The notes beneath the pieces are model-generated. The model was not told the DNA's origin. It made no database searches and saw nothing but the letters and a program-made list of their open reading frames with translations. Shown here piece by piece: positions 1 through 7,860 of a DNA stretch of 18,404 bases. The first letter of the stretch is position 1. Each line of letters begins with the position of its first letter. The DNA lies in the NCBI GenBank assembly GCA_041685075.1, contig JAWLGN010000091.1, positions 1-18,404 on the forward strand, written 5' to 3'. The DNA is from JAMCRM01 sp041685075 (GTDB taxonomy: Bacteria > Acidobacteriota > Terriglobia > Bryobacterales > Bryobacteraceae). A program made the translations under genes and the position numbers.

Positions 1-873
1 GCCGTTCACTATTACCGCTACCTGGAGTCGATCGAGGGATGCCGGTCCGTCCCGAAGGTGCTGCTGGATTGGCATAACATCCACTCCGAACTGGTGCGCC
101 GGTACGCGGAGGCCGCGCGGAATCCGGCCAGGCGGCTCTATGCGCTGCGGACGGCACAGTTGCTGCGATCGCTTGAAGACAAACTGCTGGCGCGTTGCGA
201 CGCGCATGCGGTATGCAGCGAGCGGGAACGGCAGAGCCTGGCATCGCGGGCGCCCGGAGCCCGTATCGAAGTAATCCCGAACGGCGTGGACGTGGAGTAT
301 TACTCAGAAGGCAGCGGCCGGGGAGAGCGCGACGACCGGAATGCGGTTCTGTTCGTAGGATCGATGGATTACGGGCCGAACATCGAAGGGGCGGTGCTTC
401 TAGTGAGAGAAGTCTGGCCCGTTCTGCGGGCACGCCATCCGCATTTGCGGCTGTTACTGGTGGGATCGCGGCCCGCACCCGAGGTGCGCAGCCTGGCGCA
501 AGTTCCGGGCGTGACGGTCACGGGCACGGTAGAAGACGTCCGCTCCTACTACCGGGAGGCATCGGCCGCGGTCGTGCCGCTGCGAGTGGGGGGCGGCACG
601 CGCCTGAAGATCATGGAAGCCATGGCATGCGGCGTTCCCGTGGTATCGACCACCCTGGGGGCGGAAGGACTGGGGGTGGAGCACGGCCGCGACCTCCTGA
701 TTGCGGACACGGCGGCCGAGATGGCGGCGGCGGTGGCCTCGCTGGTGAACGATGCGGCGCTGGCGGGGAGCCTGGCGGAGGCCGGGCGCGCGCTGGTGCG
801 CGAGCGATACGACTGGCCGATTTCGGGCGCGCGCCTGCGGTCGCTCTACGGCGAGATACTCGGGCGATTGTAA
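1..873 (+). CDS. GT4-type glycosyltransferase, 5' end outside window
   Basis: The reading frame is open from the first base, so the gene begins upstream; 290 residues are visible before the TAA at 871-873. The visible part has the layout of a GT-B fold enzyme. An N-terminal part carries a DWHNIHSEL segment. A linker with IPNGVD (about residues 92-97) follows. The C-terminal Rossmann domain starts with VLFVGSMDYGPNIE and holds the donor-site loop GGGTRLKIMEAMACG (about 197-211), the usual GT4 nucleotide-sugar binding signature. The GSMDY.PN segment resembles glycosyltransferases found in exopolysaccharide loci, including those annotated next to EpsH/exosortase systems, but no PEP-CTERM protein was seen here. 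It most likely adds one sugar to a lipid-linked repeat unit on the cytoplasmic side of the inner membrane. The donor and acceptor cannot be read from the sequence. A 229-bp gap separates it from the next gene. Confidence 0.9.
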   Translation, partial: AVHYYRYLESIEGCRSVPKVLLDWHNIHSELVRRYAEAARNPARRLYALRTAQLLRSLEDKLLARCDAHAVCSERERQSLASRAPGARIEVIPNGVDVEYYSEGSGRGERDDRNAVLFVGSMDYGPNIEGAVLLVREVWPVLRARHPHLRLLLVGSRPAPEVRSLAQVPGVTVTGTVEDVRSYYREASAAVVPLRVGGGTRLKIMEAMACGVPVVSTTLGAEGLGVEHGRDLLIADTAAEMAAAVASLVNDAALAGSLAEAGRALVRERYDWPISGARLRSLYGEILGRL

Positions 874-1102
874 GCAGAGGTTCCAGCCCGCGGCTCGAGG
901 CGGCACGCTCTTCCGATCCGCTTCCCTTTCCGCCCGATTCCCAAGACCTGCTGGCGAGTTGAAGGTCACCCTTGCATTCACGGCCCGAACGGTTTTTTAT
1001 TCGCTTTGTTTCTATTCAGATACCGGAGTGCAGGCGGCGGAACCGGAGAGCGCGCGGGTTAGTTTTGAACCAGAGCGGCGATTGGGCCGCCCGGAAGTGA
1101 TT

Positions 1103-1933
1103 ATGACGAACAGGACGATGCTTATCTTTGTGCTGGGGACCGCTGGTTGTCTCTGGGCCCAGACGCAGGTGGACCTCCGCACGCAGTCGAAGAGCGTGGA
1201 CTTTTCAGCCGCGGAACGGACGCGGCCCGTCAAGGTGGGAAACGCGCTTCCAGCGACGTGCACGGTGGGAGATCTGTTCTTCGCCGATCACGCGGAAGCC
1301 GGCAGAAACCTGTATGGATGCACTGCGCCGAACCAGTGGTCGGTACTGAGCGCCTCGTCGATAGCGAGCGGATGCGGGCTGATGGGCTGCGAGTCGGGCA
1401 CCTGCGCGGTCGATTCCTCGATTATCCCGAGTTACCAGGGGCCGTTCACGCCGCACGGGGTGGTGGTGGCCCGGGATGCGTCCGGGATTGGGACCGTGGA
1501 AGCGGGGCCCGCGGGATCGGTGCTGATGTCCAATGGCGCGGGAGCGGATCCGGCTTGGACGCCGGCATCTACTTGGACGAATCACGCGGGCTTGGGGAAT
1601 TTGGATTACGAGAACTCCGGGCACACGGGATTTCAGCCGGCGCTGGGCTATACACCGGAGCGGCAACTGACGTTCGAAGGGCCGCTGGTGCGGACCGGCG
1701 ACACGATCGCGTGCCCGACATGCCAGGGGGCGAGCTACGCGCAGAGTTTCACGGCAGCGACGGCCGTAACGCTGGCGCACGGCTTGGCATCGGCGGACCT
1801 GCTGGTGCAGTGCTACGACGGAGAGGGCCTGCGGGTAGGGGCGGATAGCGTCCGGGTGGATCCGGCGGCGCCGTACGAGGTGACGGTGAGGTTTGCGGTT
1901 CCACAGAGCGGGCGCTGCGTGGTGACGAGGTAA
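1103..1933 (+). CDS. Secreted tail-fibre-like protein with Cys/Trp module (276 aa)
   Basis: The open frame extends upstream to 752, overlapping the preceding glycosyltransferase. I chose the ATG at 1103 because it is followed at once by a classic signal peptide (MTNRTMLIFVLGTAGCLWAQ, cleavage probably after AQ) and has a modest GGAAG a few bases upstream. Residues 50-80 form a compact module (PATCTVGDLFF, then YGCTAPNQW) that recurs in the next gene. A Cys-rich patch follows at 90-101. The middle contains VLMSNGAGADPAWTP and GFQPALGYTP, the kind of short motif seen in phage tail fibres. The C-terminal domain (about 214-276; LAHGLASADLLVQCYDG, then FAVPQSGRCVV) resembles small beta-sandwich tips of tail fibres. 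No enzymatic motif is visible. An extracellular binding or structural role is an inference. It is the first gene of a four-gene cassette; its TAA is followed by GGAGG leading the next start. Confidence 0.8.
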   Translation: MTNRTMLIFVLGTAGCLWAQTQVDLRTQSKSVDFSAAERTRPVKVGNALPATCTVGDLFFADHAEAGRNLYGCTAPNQWSVLSASSIASGCGLMGCESGTCAVDSSIIPSYQGPFTPHGVVVARDASGIGTVEAGPAGSVLMSNGAGADPAWTPASTWTNHAGLGNLDYENSGHTGFQPALGYTPERQLTFEGPLVRTGDTIACPTCQGASYAQSFTAATAVTLAHGLASADLLVQCYDGEGLRVGADSVRVDPAAPYEVTVRFAVPQSGRCVVTR

Positions 1934-1943
1934 GGAGGGCGGG

Positions 1944-2879
1944 ATGAGAACGGCAGTGTTCATCACAGCGGCAGTGTTACTGGCAGTAATGGCAGCGGCA
2001 CAGGCGGGGGCGCAGACCACGATCAACGGAAGCCGCAGGATTCTGGGGGCGTGGGATGCGTCGCAAGCGACCAGCACGAAGGTGGCGCGACAGGCGGCGG
2101 CCGATCCGGCGAGCTGTGAAGAAGGCGAGGTCTATTACAACACCGAGAGGCACGTGCACCGGCAGTGCACGGGCCCGAATACCTGGACGGACTGGGTAGG
2201 AGGCGGCGGAGTGATGCCGGGGGGCGCGGCCAACGCCGTTCAGTACAACAGCGGCACGGAGTTGGGCGGGGTGGAGGTGAACACCACCGGCACGCGCCGC
2301 TTTCTGATGCAGGTTTCGGGCGGAAGGCCCGCATTCGAGGCGCTCGAAGCCGCCGACGTTCCCAGTCGCAAGGTGGCGATGTACACGTCCATGACCGCGG
2401 CGAAGTGCCAATCCGGGCTGGCCATGGCGAACTTCAACCTGCCGGCGCAGAACGCGCCCACGGCGGCATGCCAGACGGGCACGACATACGGCGCGGTACT
2501 GCGGTTTGCCGCGGGGGCGACGCAATCGTTCATGGATCATTTCCAACTGCCTGCCGATTGGTCGAGCACGCCGGATACGATCGATGTGGAGTTCGCGGGA
2601 CGTTCGGCGGATGCGGCACAGGCGGTGAAGATCGAGGTGGAGTATGCCTGCGCGGGCACGGATTCGGGGATCGACGACCTGGTGTTCCAGCACGCCGGGA
2701 GCGCTTCGTTCGTTCCGAACGCGGGGAGCAAGCGGACCATTACCAGGATCGCGAACCTTTCGGCGGCGGGTTGCGCCGCTAACGACGCCTATTACTTCAA
2801 GGCGGCAGTGCAGCCGGACCCGGGAGCGGCCGCGTACGAGTTGATCTCGCTGCGCGTGGTGGTGAGGAGAGCCTTCTGA
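1944..2879 (+). CDS. Secreted protein sharing the Cys/Trp module (311 aa)
   Basis: The ATG lies 10 bp after the previous stop, behind a strong GGAGGGCGGG ribosome-binding stretch. Residues 1-24 are a signal peptide (MRTAVFITAAVLLAVMAAAQ, then AGAQ). Residues 42-85 repeat the layout of the upstream protein's module: ATSTK, PASCEEGEVYYN, then QCTGPNTW. Next comes a glycine-rich linker (VGGGGVMPGGAANAVQYNSG), again with tail-fibre flavour. The C-terminal half (about 143-311) has no recognisable catalytic motif and looks like a beta-sandwich: alternating hydrophobic strands, NFNLPAQN, FQLPADW, IDVEFAGR and Cys at 155, 176, 236 and 277 that could form disulfides in an exported protein. The shared N-terminal module suggests common ancestry or a common docking partner with the previous protein. 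The stop overlaps the next start (TGATG), implying translational coupling. Function unknown; carbohydrate or surface binding is a guess. Confidence 0.82.
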   Translation: MRTAVFITAAVLLAVMAAAQAGAQTTINGSRRILGAWDASQATSTKVARQAAADPASCEEGEVYYNTERHVHRQCTGPNTWTDWVGGGGVMPGGAANAVQYNSGTELGGVEVNTTGTRRFLMQVSGGRPAFEALEAADVPSRKVAMYTSMTAAKCQSGLAMANFNLPAQNAPTAACQTGTTYGAVLRFAAGATQSFMDHFQLPADWSSTPDTIDVEFAGRSADAAQAVKIEVEYACAGTDSGIDDLVFQHAGSASFVPNAGSKRTITRIANLSAAGCAANDAYYFKAAVQPDPGAAAYELISLRVVVRRAF

Positions 2880-5236
2880 TGCGCGGATGGATGCTGCTGG
2901 CGCTCTGCACGGCACCGGCGTGGGCGGGAGCTTACACCTCGGTGCGAAGCGGGAACTGGTCGGACCCGGCGGTCTGGTCTCCCGCGGGGGTGCCGGGCGA
3001 CGGCGATACGGTGAGCATCGCGAACGGCCACACCGTGGCGGTGGACCGGGACCTCTCGGTGGGGGCGTCGCTGAACGGCTATTTCAGCTACATCTCCGGG
3101 ATATCCGTAGCCGATGGAAAATCGGGGCTGGCGGGCGCCTGCAGCGCAACGGTGACCGGCGGATCTCCGAACGGTTATCAGCAGGGGTTAGAGTGCGAGT
3201 TCGCGGACGGGGCGCTGGCGGCGGTCCACCTTGCGACGACGCACCGGTATTACGGCGCCGCTTCGGCACAGCCTACGATCACGATCCACTGCGGCGGCGC
3301 GCCCTGCGATCCGCAGCCGGAACTGGCGGTGGCGTGGCACCAGGGCAGCGGCGTGCCGGCCATTCACCTGAACGCCAGCGGGCAACTGGTGATCGGCGCA
3401 GGCAGGACCCTGCGGGTGAAAGGCACGATATTGTACACGGGTGGGTTGGCCAACACGACCGATGGCATCGTCTACCAACCCGGCGGGCGGCTGGTGTTCG
3501 ACTCCTCCGAGGCGGCGGCACTGGCGAATGGGGCGAAGCCCACTTACAGCTACGGCCAATCGTCGCCGGGAGGACAGCGGGCGATCAACGCGACCGCCTG
3601 CACGGCGGAGCAACGGTGCGGGCTGAGCAGCACCAACGGCTATGCGCAGTTGAGCGCGCATTCCTTTGTATCCTTCGGGCTGCCGGTGCGGCTTCATTTC
3701 ATGGACATCGAGAACCTGGGGCGTGAAGAGATTCCATGGTTCGACGGGCCGATGGGGTATGTATCCAGCCCGCTGGATATCAGATATTGCCGTATTTCAA
3801 ACTGTTCCTTTCTGGTCAATCCACCGGTTCTCGGCGCCGATATGGAACTCACGCTTCTCTACAATACCTGGAGCGGCACGAAAACATCCTCGATCCTGTC
3901 GTGGCATTCGGCGCACGTTCCCATGAGTGGCGGAGCGCGGGAGATCTCGGGCAATGTGTTCGACGTGGCACTGTTCGGGACGGGCGCTCTACCGGGTTCA
4001 CTTCAGGATTTCACGATCGCCAACAACTATTTCGGAGAGCACCCGGCGATCATCGACACGGGGGCGTACGCGTCGTTCCGGGGGAATTTCCTTCGCACTG
4101 CATGGGATCAGCCCAGGGTAGCCATCTCCAATCCCGCCTACGATTCCTATGTGCTGATCGATAGGAGCGGGTGGATCGAACCGCGCGTTCTGAGCATTGT
4201 GGGCAGGGAAGGAAACGGGCTCCACGGGTGGATTTTCGGAAACGGGGATAGCAACGCCGGCGGCTGGGGAGTGGCCGTTCAGGCTTACCATACGGGTTCG
4301 CCGGTGAATCTCTATGTTCGCGACAGTATCCTGCTGCCGGCGGCGTCCGGATACGGATGGGGGCAGTTCACCAGCGTGGGGGCGTCCACCTCCGGGACGC
4401 GGCTCCACCTGGAGCACAACACGTGGTTCGGCGGATCTGTGGAAGGGACGGGGTCAGGGATGCTGCAAATGAACGACGGCAGCCCGAGCCTGACGGGAAA
4501 TGTGCCCTCGATGCGGGGCAATATCATCTGGAATCCGCACCTGGAGGGATACATGCCGGCTGGTTTCATGAAGGCCAGCACCGGTATTCACGGCTCTTTG
4601 CACCCCGACGTCTGCAGCGCCTGCGATTATAACCTGGGTTGGAATCACAGGGAGACGCAGCCATCCTGCACCAACTGCGAAAACCAGGGCAACGGGTATG
4701 CGGGACGGTGGAGCGAGACGCCCGGCACCCACGATCTGAATGTCAACCCACAGTTTTCGGATTGGCAGCGGACGGTGGAGTTATTCGACTCGAAGTACCT
4801 TGGCAACTCTTATACGGCATGGAGCCCCGGCGGCAGCTACGCCTATGGCGACTTCACGACCAGCCTGGACGCGGCGGTGTATTGGGGGCTGCCGGTGAAT
4901 TACCGGTGCATCGCGCCGGACGGGTGCACAGGGGCACCCAAGCCGGGCGTTCCGGGAACGGAATGGCGCCGGTGGTGGGAGTGGGCCAGTTTGTACCGGC
5001 TGCGGGAGAACCTGGGAGCGAACTACCGGGTGTTTCCGGTGGACGGCGCAGTTGCCGCTGCGATGCCCGTCACGTGCACGCCCGAGGAGAACAACATCCT
5101 TTGCGTTATGATGGCATGGGTTCGCCAAGGGTATATCCCGTGGCACTACCGGCTTTACGGGGCGAGTCACGACGGACGCGACACGGGAAGCGTTACGATG
5201 CCGCCGCGACGCTTCTTCCCGCCCGTAGAATTCTGA
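2879..5236 (+). CDS. Secreted G8-like / right-handed beta-helix protein (785 aa)
   Basis: The start ATG overlaps the previous TGA by one base, so the two genes are probably translationally coupled. Residues 1-17 are a signal peptide (MRGWMLLALCTAPAWAGA). Residues 22-58 read SGNWSDPAVWSPAGVPGDGD then VSIANGHTVAVD, the pattern of G8-type and related N-terminal caps on parallel beta-helix proteins. The long middle (about 120-560) is rich in Asn/Gly turns and short strands, with segments such as IANNYFGEHP, LEHNTWFGG and MRGNIIWNP typical of pectate-lyase-like helical coils. Residues 579-600 hold two CxxC pairs (C579/C582 and C597/C600), unusual for an exported protein. The C-terminal part (about 600-785) is aromatic-rich (WRRWWEWASLYRLREN). 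I see no certain catalytic triad, so it may bind, cleave or epimerise polysaccharide, or be purely structural. Confidence 0.82.
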   Translation: MRGWMLLALCTAPAWAGAYTSVRSGNWSDPAVWSPAGVPGDGDTVSIANGHTVAVDRDLSVGASLNGYFSYISGISVADGKSGLAGACSATVTGGSPNGYQQGLECEFADGALAAVHLATTHRYYGAASAQPTITIHCGGAPCDPQPELAVAWHQGSGVPAIHLNASGQLVIGAGRTLRVKGTILYTGGLANTTDGIVYQPGGRLVFDSSEAAALANGAKPTYSYGQSSPGGQRAINATACTAEQRCGLSSTNGYAQLSAHSFVSFGLPVRLHFMDIENLGREEIPWFDGPMGYVSSPLDIRYCRISNCSFLVNPPVLGADMELTLLYNTWSGTKTSSILSWHSAHVPMSGGAREISGNVFDVALFGTGALPGSLQDFTIANNYFGEHPAIIDTGAYASFRGNFLRTAWDQPRVAISNPAYDSYVLIDRSGWIEPRVLSIVGREGNGLHGWIFGNGDSNAGGWGVAVQAYHTGSPVNLYVRDSILLPAASGYGWGQFTSVGASTSGTRLHLEHNTWFGGSVEGTGSGMLQMNDGSPSLTGNVPSMRGNIIWNPHLEGYMPAGFMKASTGIHGSLHPDVCSACDYNLGWNHRETQPSCTNCENQGNGYAGRWSETPGTHDLNVNPQFSDWQRTVELFDSKYLGNSYTAWSPGGSYAYGDFTTSLDAAVYWGLPVNYRCIAPDGCTGAPKPGVPGTEWRRWWEWASLYRLRENLGANYRVFPVDGAVAAAMPVTCTPEENNILCVMMAWVRQGYIPWHYRLYGASHDGRDTGSVTMPPRRFFPPVEF

Positions 5237-5249
5237 CGGGGACAGAACT

Positions 5250-7814
5250 ATGAAACTTCGTGCAGCCATCATCCTGCCCTGCATCCCGCTGCTGGCGTGC
5301 GGGGCGGAATACGGAGCGACGCCCTACGACATCACGCCGCTTGGTGCAAGGACGGTGTATATCGGACAACAGGCTCTGGTTCCGTTCTGGGTGACCTACC
5401 GGCCTGGAGGCATGACCCGATATTTCTACTACGACGAGATCCGCGGCGTTCCACCCGGAGTGACGGCAGAGGTCTACTGCGTCAACGACAACCGCTCTCC
5501 GTGCACGGGAACGCCGCTGCAGCAGAATTATCCTTACGCGGAAGTCAGCCAGGCGATCCGGGTGACGGCGTCGGAGGAGGCGGCACCGGGCGAGTACACC
5601 CTGATGCTTCACACGCACGATTATGAAGGGCATTCGCTGGTTGCCCCGATTCCGCTGAGGGTGGCGCGATTGCCGGAGACACCGGCCACGCCGGCATGGT
5701 ATCAACCGCCCATCCCGACCTTGGAACTGTGGCGCCAGAAGATGGTCACCGAAGGCGCCAGGTTCTGCAATGCCAGCAACAAAAGCCAGACGTTCGCGTT
5801 CGGCTACGAGGGATCGGTCTGGTATTACGACGGAGCGCGGGTCTTTTACCAGATTCACGACGCCACGGGTGAGGACATCTGGCGGCAATGCGCGGAGAAC
5901 GTAGCTTCTCAGTATGCCGATTATGTCAACAATTCCTGTCAAGACGGCGTTTGCGGAGGAGTACCCGGATGGCGTGTGTTTCCGCGCGGCCTGAGGATGG
6001 CATACGAAAGGACCGGGCAGGACAAGTATCGGCAGGCGGTGGAAAACCTGGCGGCGAACGGGCGGTACACGCAGCGACCGGGGCACCTGGTGGATCTCTA
6101 CATCCGGGAGACGGCGTACGCGGCGGATTCCCTCCTGGAAGCGAGGCTGATTCACAGTCCGCATTACGAAACGGTCTACGTGCCCAAGTTGCGAATCCTG
6201 GTGGATGAACTGCTTGCCATGTACGAAACGCTGTTCGAGCGAGAGCGATACGGCCTGCATCAACCGTTTTACGACGCCCTCGCGGCGGAGGCGCTGATCG
6301 ACTATTACCGATTTGTTCAGCCCGATCCACGGATTCCCCCGGCCATCAAAAAAATGCTGGACTGGACGTGGGAGGTGGCCTGGGATCAGCAGGAGAAACG
6401 GCTGTCGTATCAACCCGAGGGCGTTCCGCTTTCCGGCGCGAACGACTTGTTGGGCCTCACGGTACCAGCCTTTGCGTGGTATTACAGCATTACCGGGGAC
6501 CTTACCTACTTGCAGCGCGGAGACGAACTGTTCGGGCATATTTTCGATACCGAGTTGTGGAGCGGGAAGCAGTTCAGCCAGACGTTCCGGTGGACTTTCG
6601 ACTATGTGAAGTGGCGGTCGCCGGCCTCGGGGCACGTGGGCATCACGGTACCGGAACGCCTGTATCCGAGCGGGAGGGCGGAGGCGACGATCCGGCTTCC
6701 GGGCATTGCGAGAGGCAAGTGCGGCGAAGCGGTTCGATTTACCAGCGTTCCAGAGTTGCTGGGCTGGCCCAAGGTGGTGCCGCTCAAACCGGGAACCAGC
6801 GCCCGGACGGTGCGGATACGGCCGCAGGCGGTTGGGGAAGCGCGCCAGGTGGCGATCACGGCGCAGTACCGCAGCCTTTGCGGCGAACCGTCGGTTTCGG
6901 GCACGGCAGTGACGACATGGGGGCCGGACCACCTGGCGATCGAGCTGTTCGCGACGCGAGTGCCGGGGGGCATGATTCCGAACAACAGGGTGGCGATCAA
7001 CGGCCCGCCGATGGCGGATGGGGCGCCGATCGCACTGAGCACCGACCGGCCGGACCTGGTGCGATTCTTCGACATGGACGGCCGGCAGGTGAGCAGCATC
7101 CCGGTTGCCGGGGGAAAAGGGCGGTCCCACTTTTTCTATGTGGACACGGGCTACGTGACGACGCCGACGCCGGTTACGGTGAGCGCGTCGGCGGGAGGGT
7201 TGACGGGCAGCGCCACATTGGTCGTCGAGCCGCCGGCGCCGCGGCTGATGATGCAGAACGGGCCGAAACTGGTGAGTGGGTTCGAAACCTGCTTCAACCA
7301 GGTGGTGATTCATGAGCCGGCGCCGCCGGGCGGCATGGCTGTGGACATTTGGACCAGCAACAAGAGCCACCTCGCCACTACCTTGCATGTTACGGTGCCG
7401 GAAGGGGCGATCTCGACAACCTTCTGCGCGACTCCGGAGCTAACCGGCGAAGGGGAAGGGACGGCGCACATTTCGTATGGGCGCGGGAAATACGCGATCC
7501 GCCACGTTGAGGCGGAAAAGCGAACCCTGAAGTTTACCGATCTCCCGGCTACGATCCGTTCGGGAACGTCGGCGACGGGGAAGCTCGGGTTTGACAGTTG
7601 GATTCCCAGAGATACCGCGATCACCCTGACATCGGACGACCCGGCCATCACAGTGAGCGGCGCGCTCACGATTCAGCGCAGCACGGAGCGGGTTCCGGCA
7701 CAGGGCACATTCACCATAAAGGCCGGGGCAGTAACGGGGGAAAGAACGGCGACCATCCAAGCGGCCTCGGAGACCGGACACAAGGCGGTGTTTTCCTTGA
7801 AGGTAACGCCATAA
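5250..7814 (+). CDS. Exported alpha/alpha-toroid protein with Ig-like repeats (854 aa)
   Basis: The ATG follows the previous stop by 13 bp, with GGGGA as ribosome-binding site. The N-terminus (MKLRAAIILPCIPLLACGAE) is a signal sequence, and LLAC around C17 is a possible but imperfect lipobox. Residues about 20-145 look like a beta-sandwich (VPFWVTYRPGG, APGEYTLMLHTHDYEG). Residues about 150-455 are helical and aromatic, with repeated helix motifs AYERTGQDKYRQAVENL (251-267) and YYSITGDLTYLQRGDELF (411-428). That motif style is frequent in (alpha/alpha)n-barrel glycoside hydrolases, polysaccharide lyases and epimerases. About 460-854 form roughly four Ig-like repeats (for example VSGFETCFNQVVIHEPAPPG), similar to repeats common in acidobacterial secreted proteins. 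Catalytic residues cannot be assigned by eye. A polysaccharide-active enzyme or a cell-surface scaffold is the best inference. It closes the four-gene cassette; a glycosyltransferase follows 46 bp later. Confidence 0.8.
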   Translation: MKLRAAIILPCIPLLACGAEYGATPYDITPLGARTVYIGQQALVPFWVTYRPGGMTRYFYYDEIRGVPPGVTAEVYCVNDNRSPCTGTPLQQNYPYAEVSQAIRVTASEEAAPGEYTLMLHTHDYEGHSLVAPIPLRVARLPETPATPAWYQPPIPTLELWRQKMVTEGARFCNASNKSQTFAFGYEGSVWYYDGARVFYQIHDATGEDIWRQCAENVASQYADYVNNSCQDGVCGGVPGWRVFPRGLRMAYERTGQDKYRQAVENLAANGRYTQRPGHLVDLYIRETAYAADSLLEARLIHSPHYETVYVPKLRILVDELLAMYETLFERERYGLHQPFYDALAAEALIDYYRFVQPDPRIPPAIKKMLDWTWEVAWDQQEKRLSYQPEGVPLSGANDLLGLTVPAFAWYYSITGDLTYLQRGDELFGHIFDTELWSGKQFSQTFRWTFDYVKWRSPASGHVGITVPERLYPSGRAEATIRLPGIARGKCGEAVRFTSVPELLGWPKVVPLKPGTSARTVRIRPQAVGEARQVAITAQYRSLCGEPSVSGTAVTTWGPDHLAIELFATRVPGGMIPNNRVAINGPPMADGAPIALSTDRPDLVRFFDMDGRQVSSIPVAGGKGRSHFFYVDTGYVTTPTPVTVSASAGGLTGSATLVVEPPAPRLMMQNGPKLVSGFETCFNQVVIHEPAPPGGMAVDIWTSNKSHLATTLHVTVPEGAISTTFCATPELTGEGEGTAHISYGRGKYAIRHVEAEKRTLKFTDLPATIRSGTSATGKLGFDSWIPRDTAITLTSDDPAITVSGALTIQRSTERVPAQGTFTIKAGAVTGERTATIQAASETGHKAVFSLKVTP

Positions 7815-7860
7815 TTCAGGGGAATATGGCGCGCAAACTTTCTTTGTTAGGATATGTTTT

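Noticed and set aside
972..1000. Possible promoter TTGCAT-17-TTTTAT upstream of the secreted cassette
   Set aside because: Only three of six and four of six matches to the sigma70 hexamers; too weak to list, although a promoter somewhere in 874-1102 is plausible.
981..1000. T run after CCGAACGG as an intrinsic terminator for the first glycosyltransferase
   Set aside because: The stem is only three base pairs with a two-base loop, too weak to form.
1103..2879. Prophage remnant
   Set aside because: Tail-fibre-like style occurs only in proteins with signal peptides; there is no capsid, tail, integrase or lysis gene and no attachment site.
1977..2915. 312-codon frame antisense to the second secreted protein
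   Set aside because: Arg/His-rich composition, no ribosome-binding site, and the sense gene has a signal peptide and tight operon spacing.
5193..7388. 731-codon open frame antisense to the toroid/Ig-like gene
   Set aside because: Rich in Arg, His and Pro with no motif or signal. Long antisense frames are expected opposite G+C-rich genes, and the sense protein has clear domains.
1..7814. PEP-CTERM/exosortase sorting system suggested by the first glycosyltransferase type
   Set aside because: None of the four exported proteins ends in a PEP motif, membrane helix and basic tail, and no exosortase gene is in the window.
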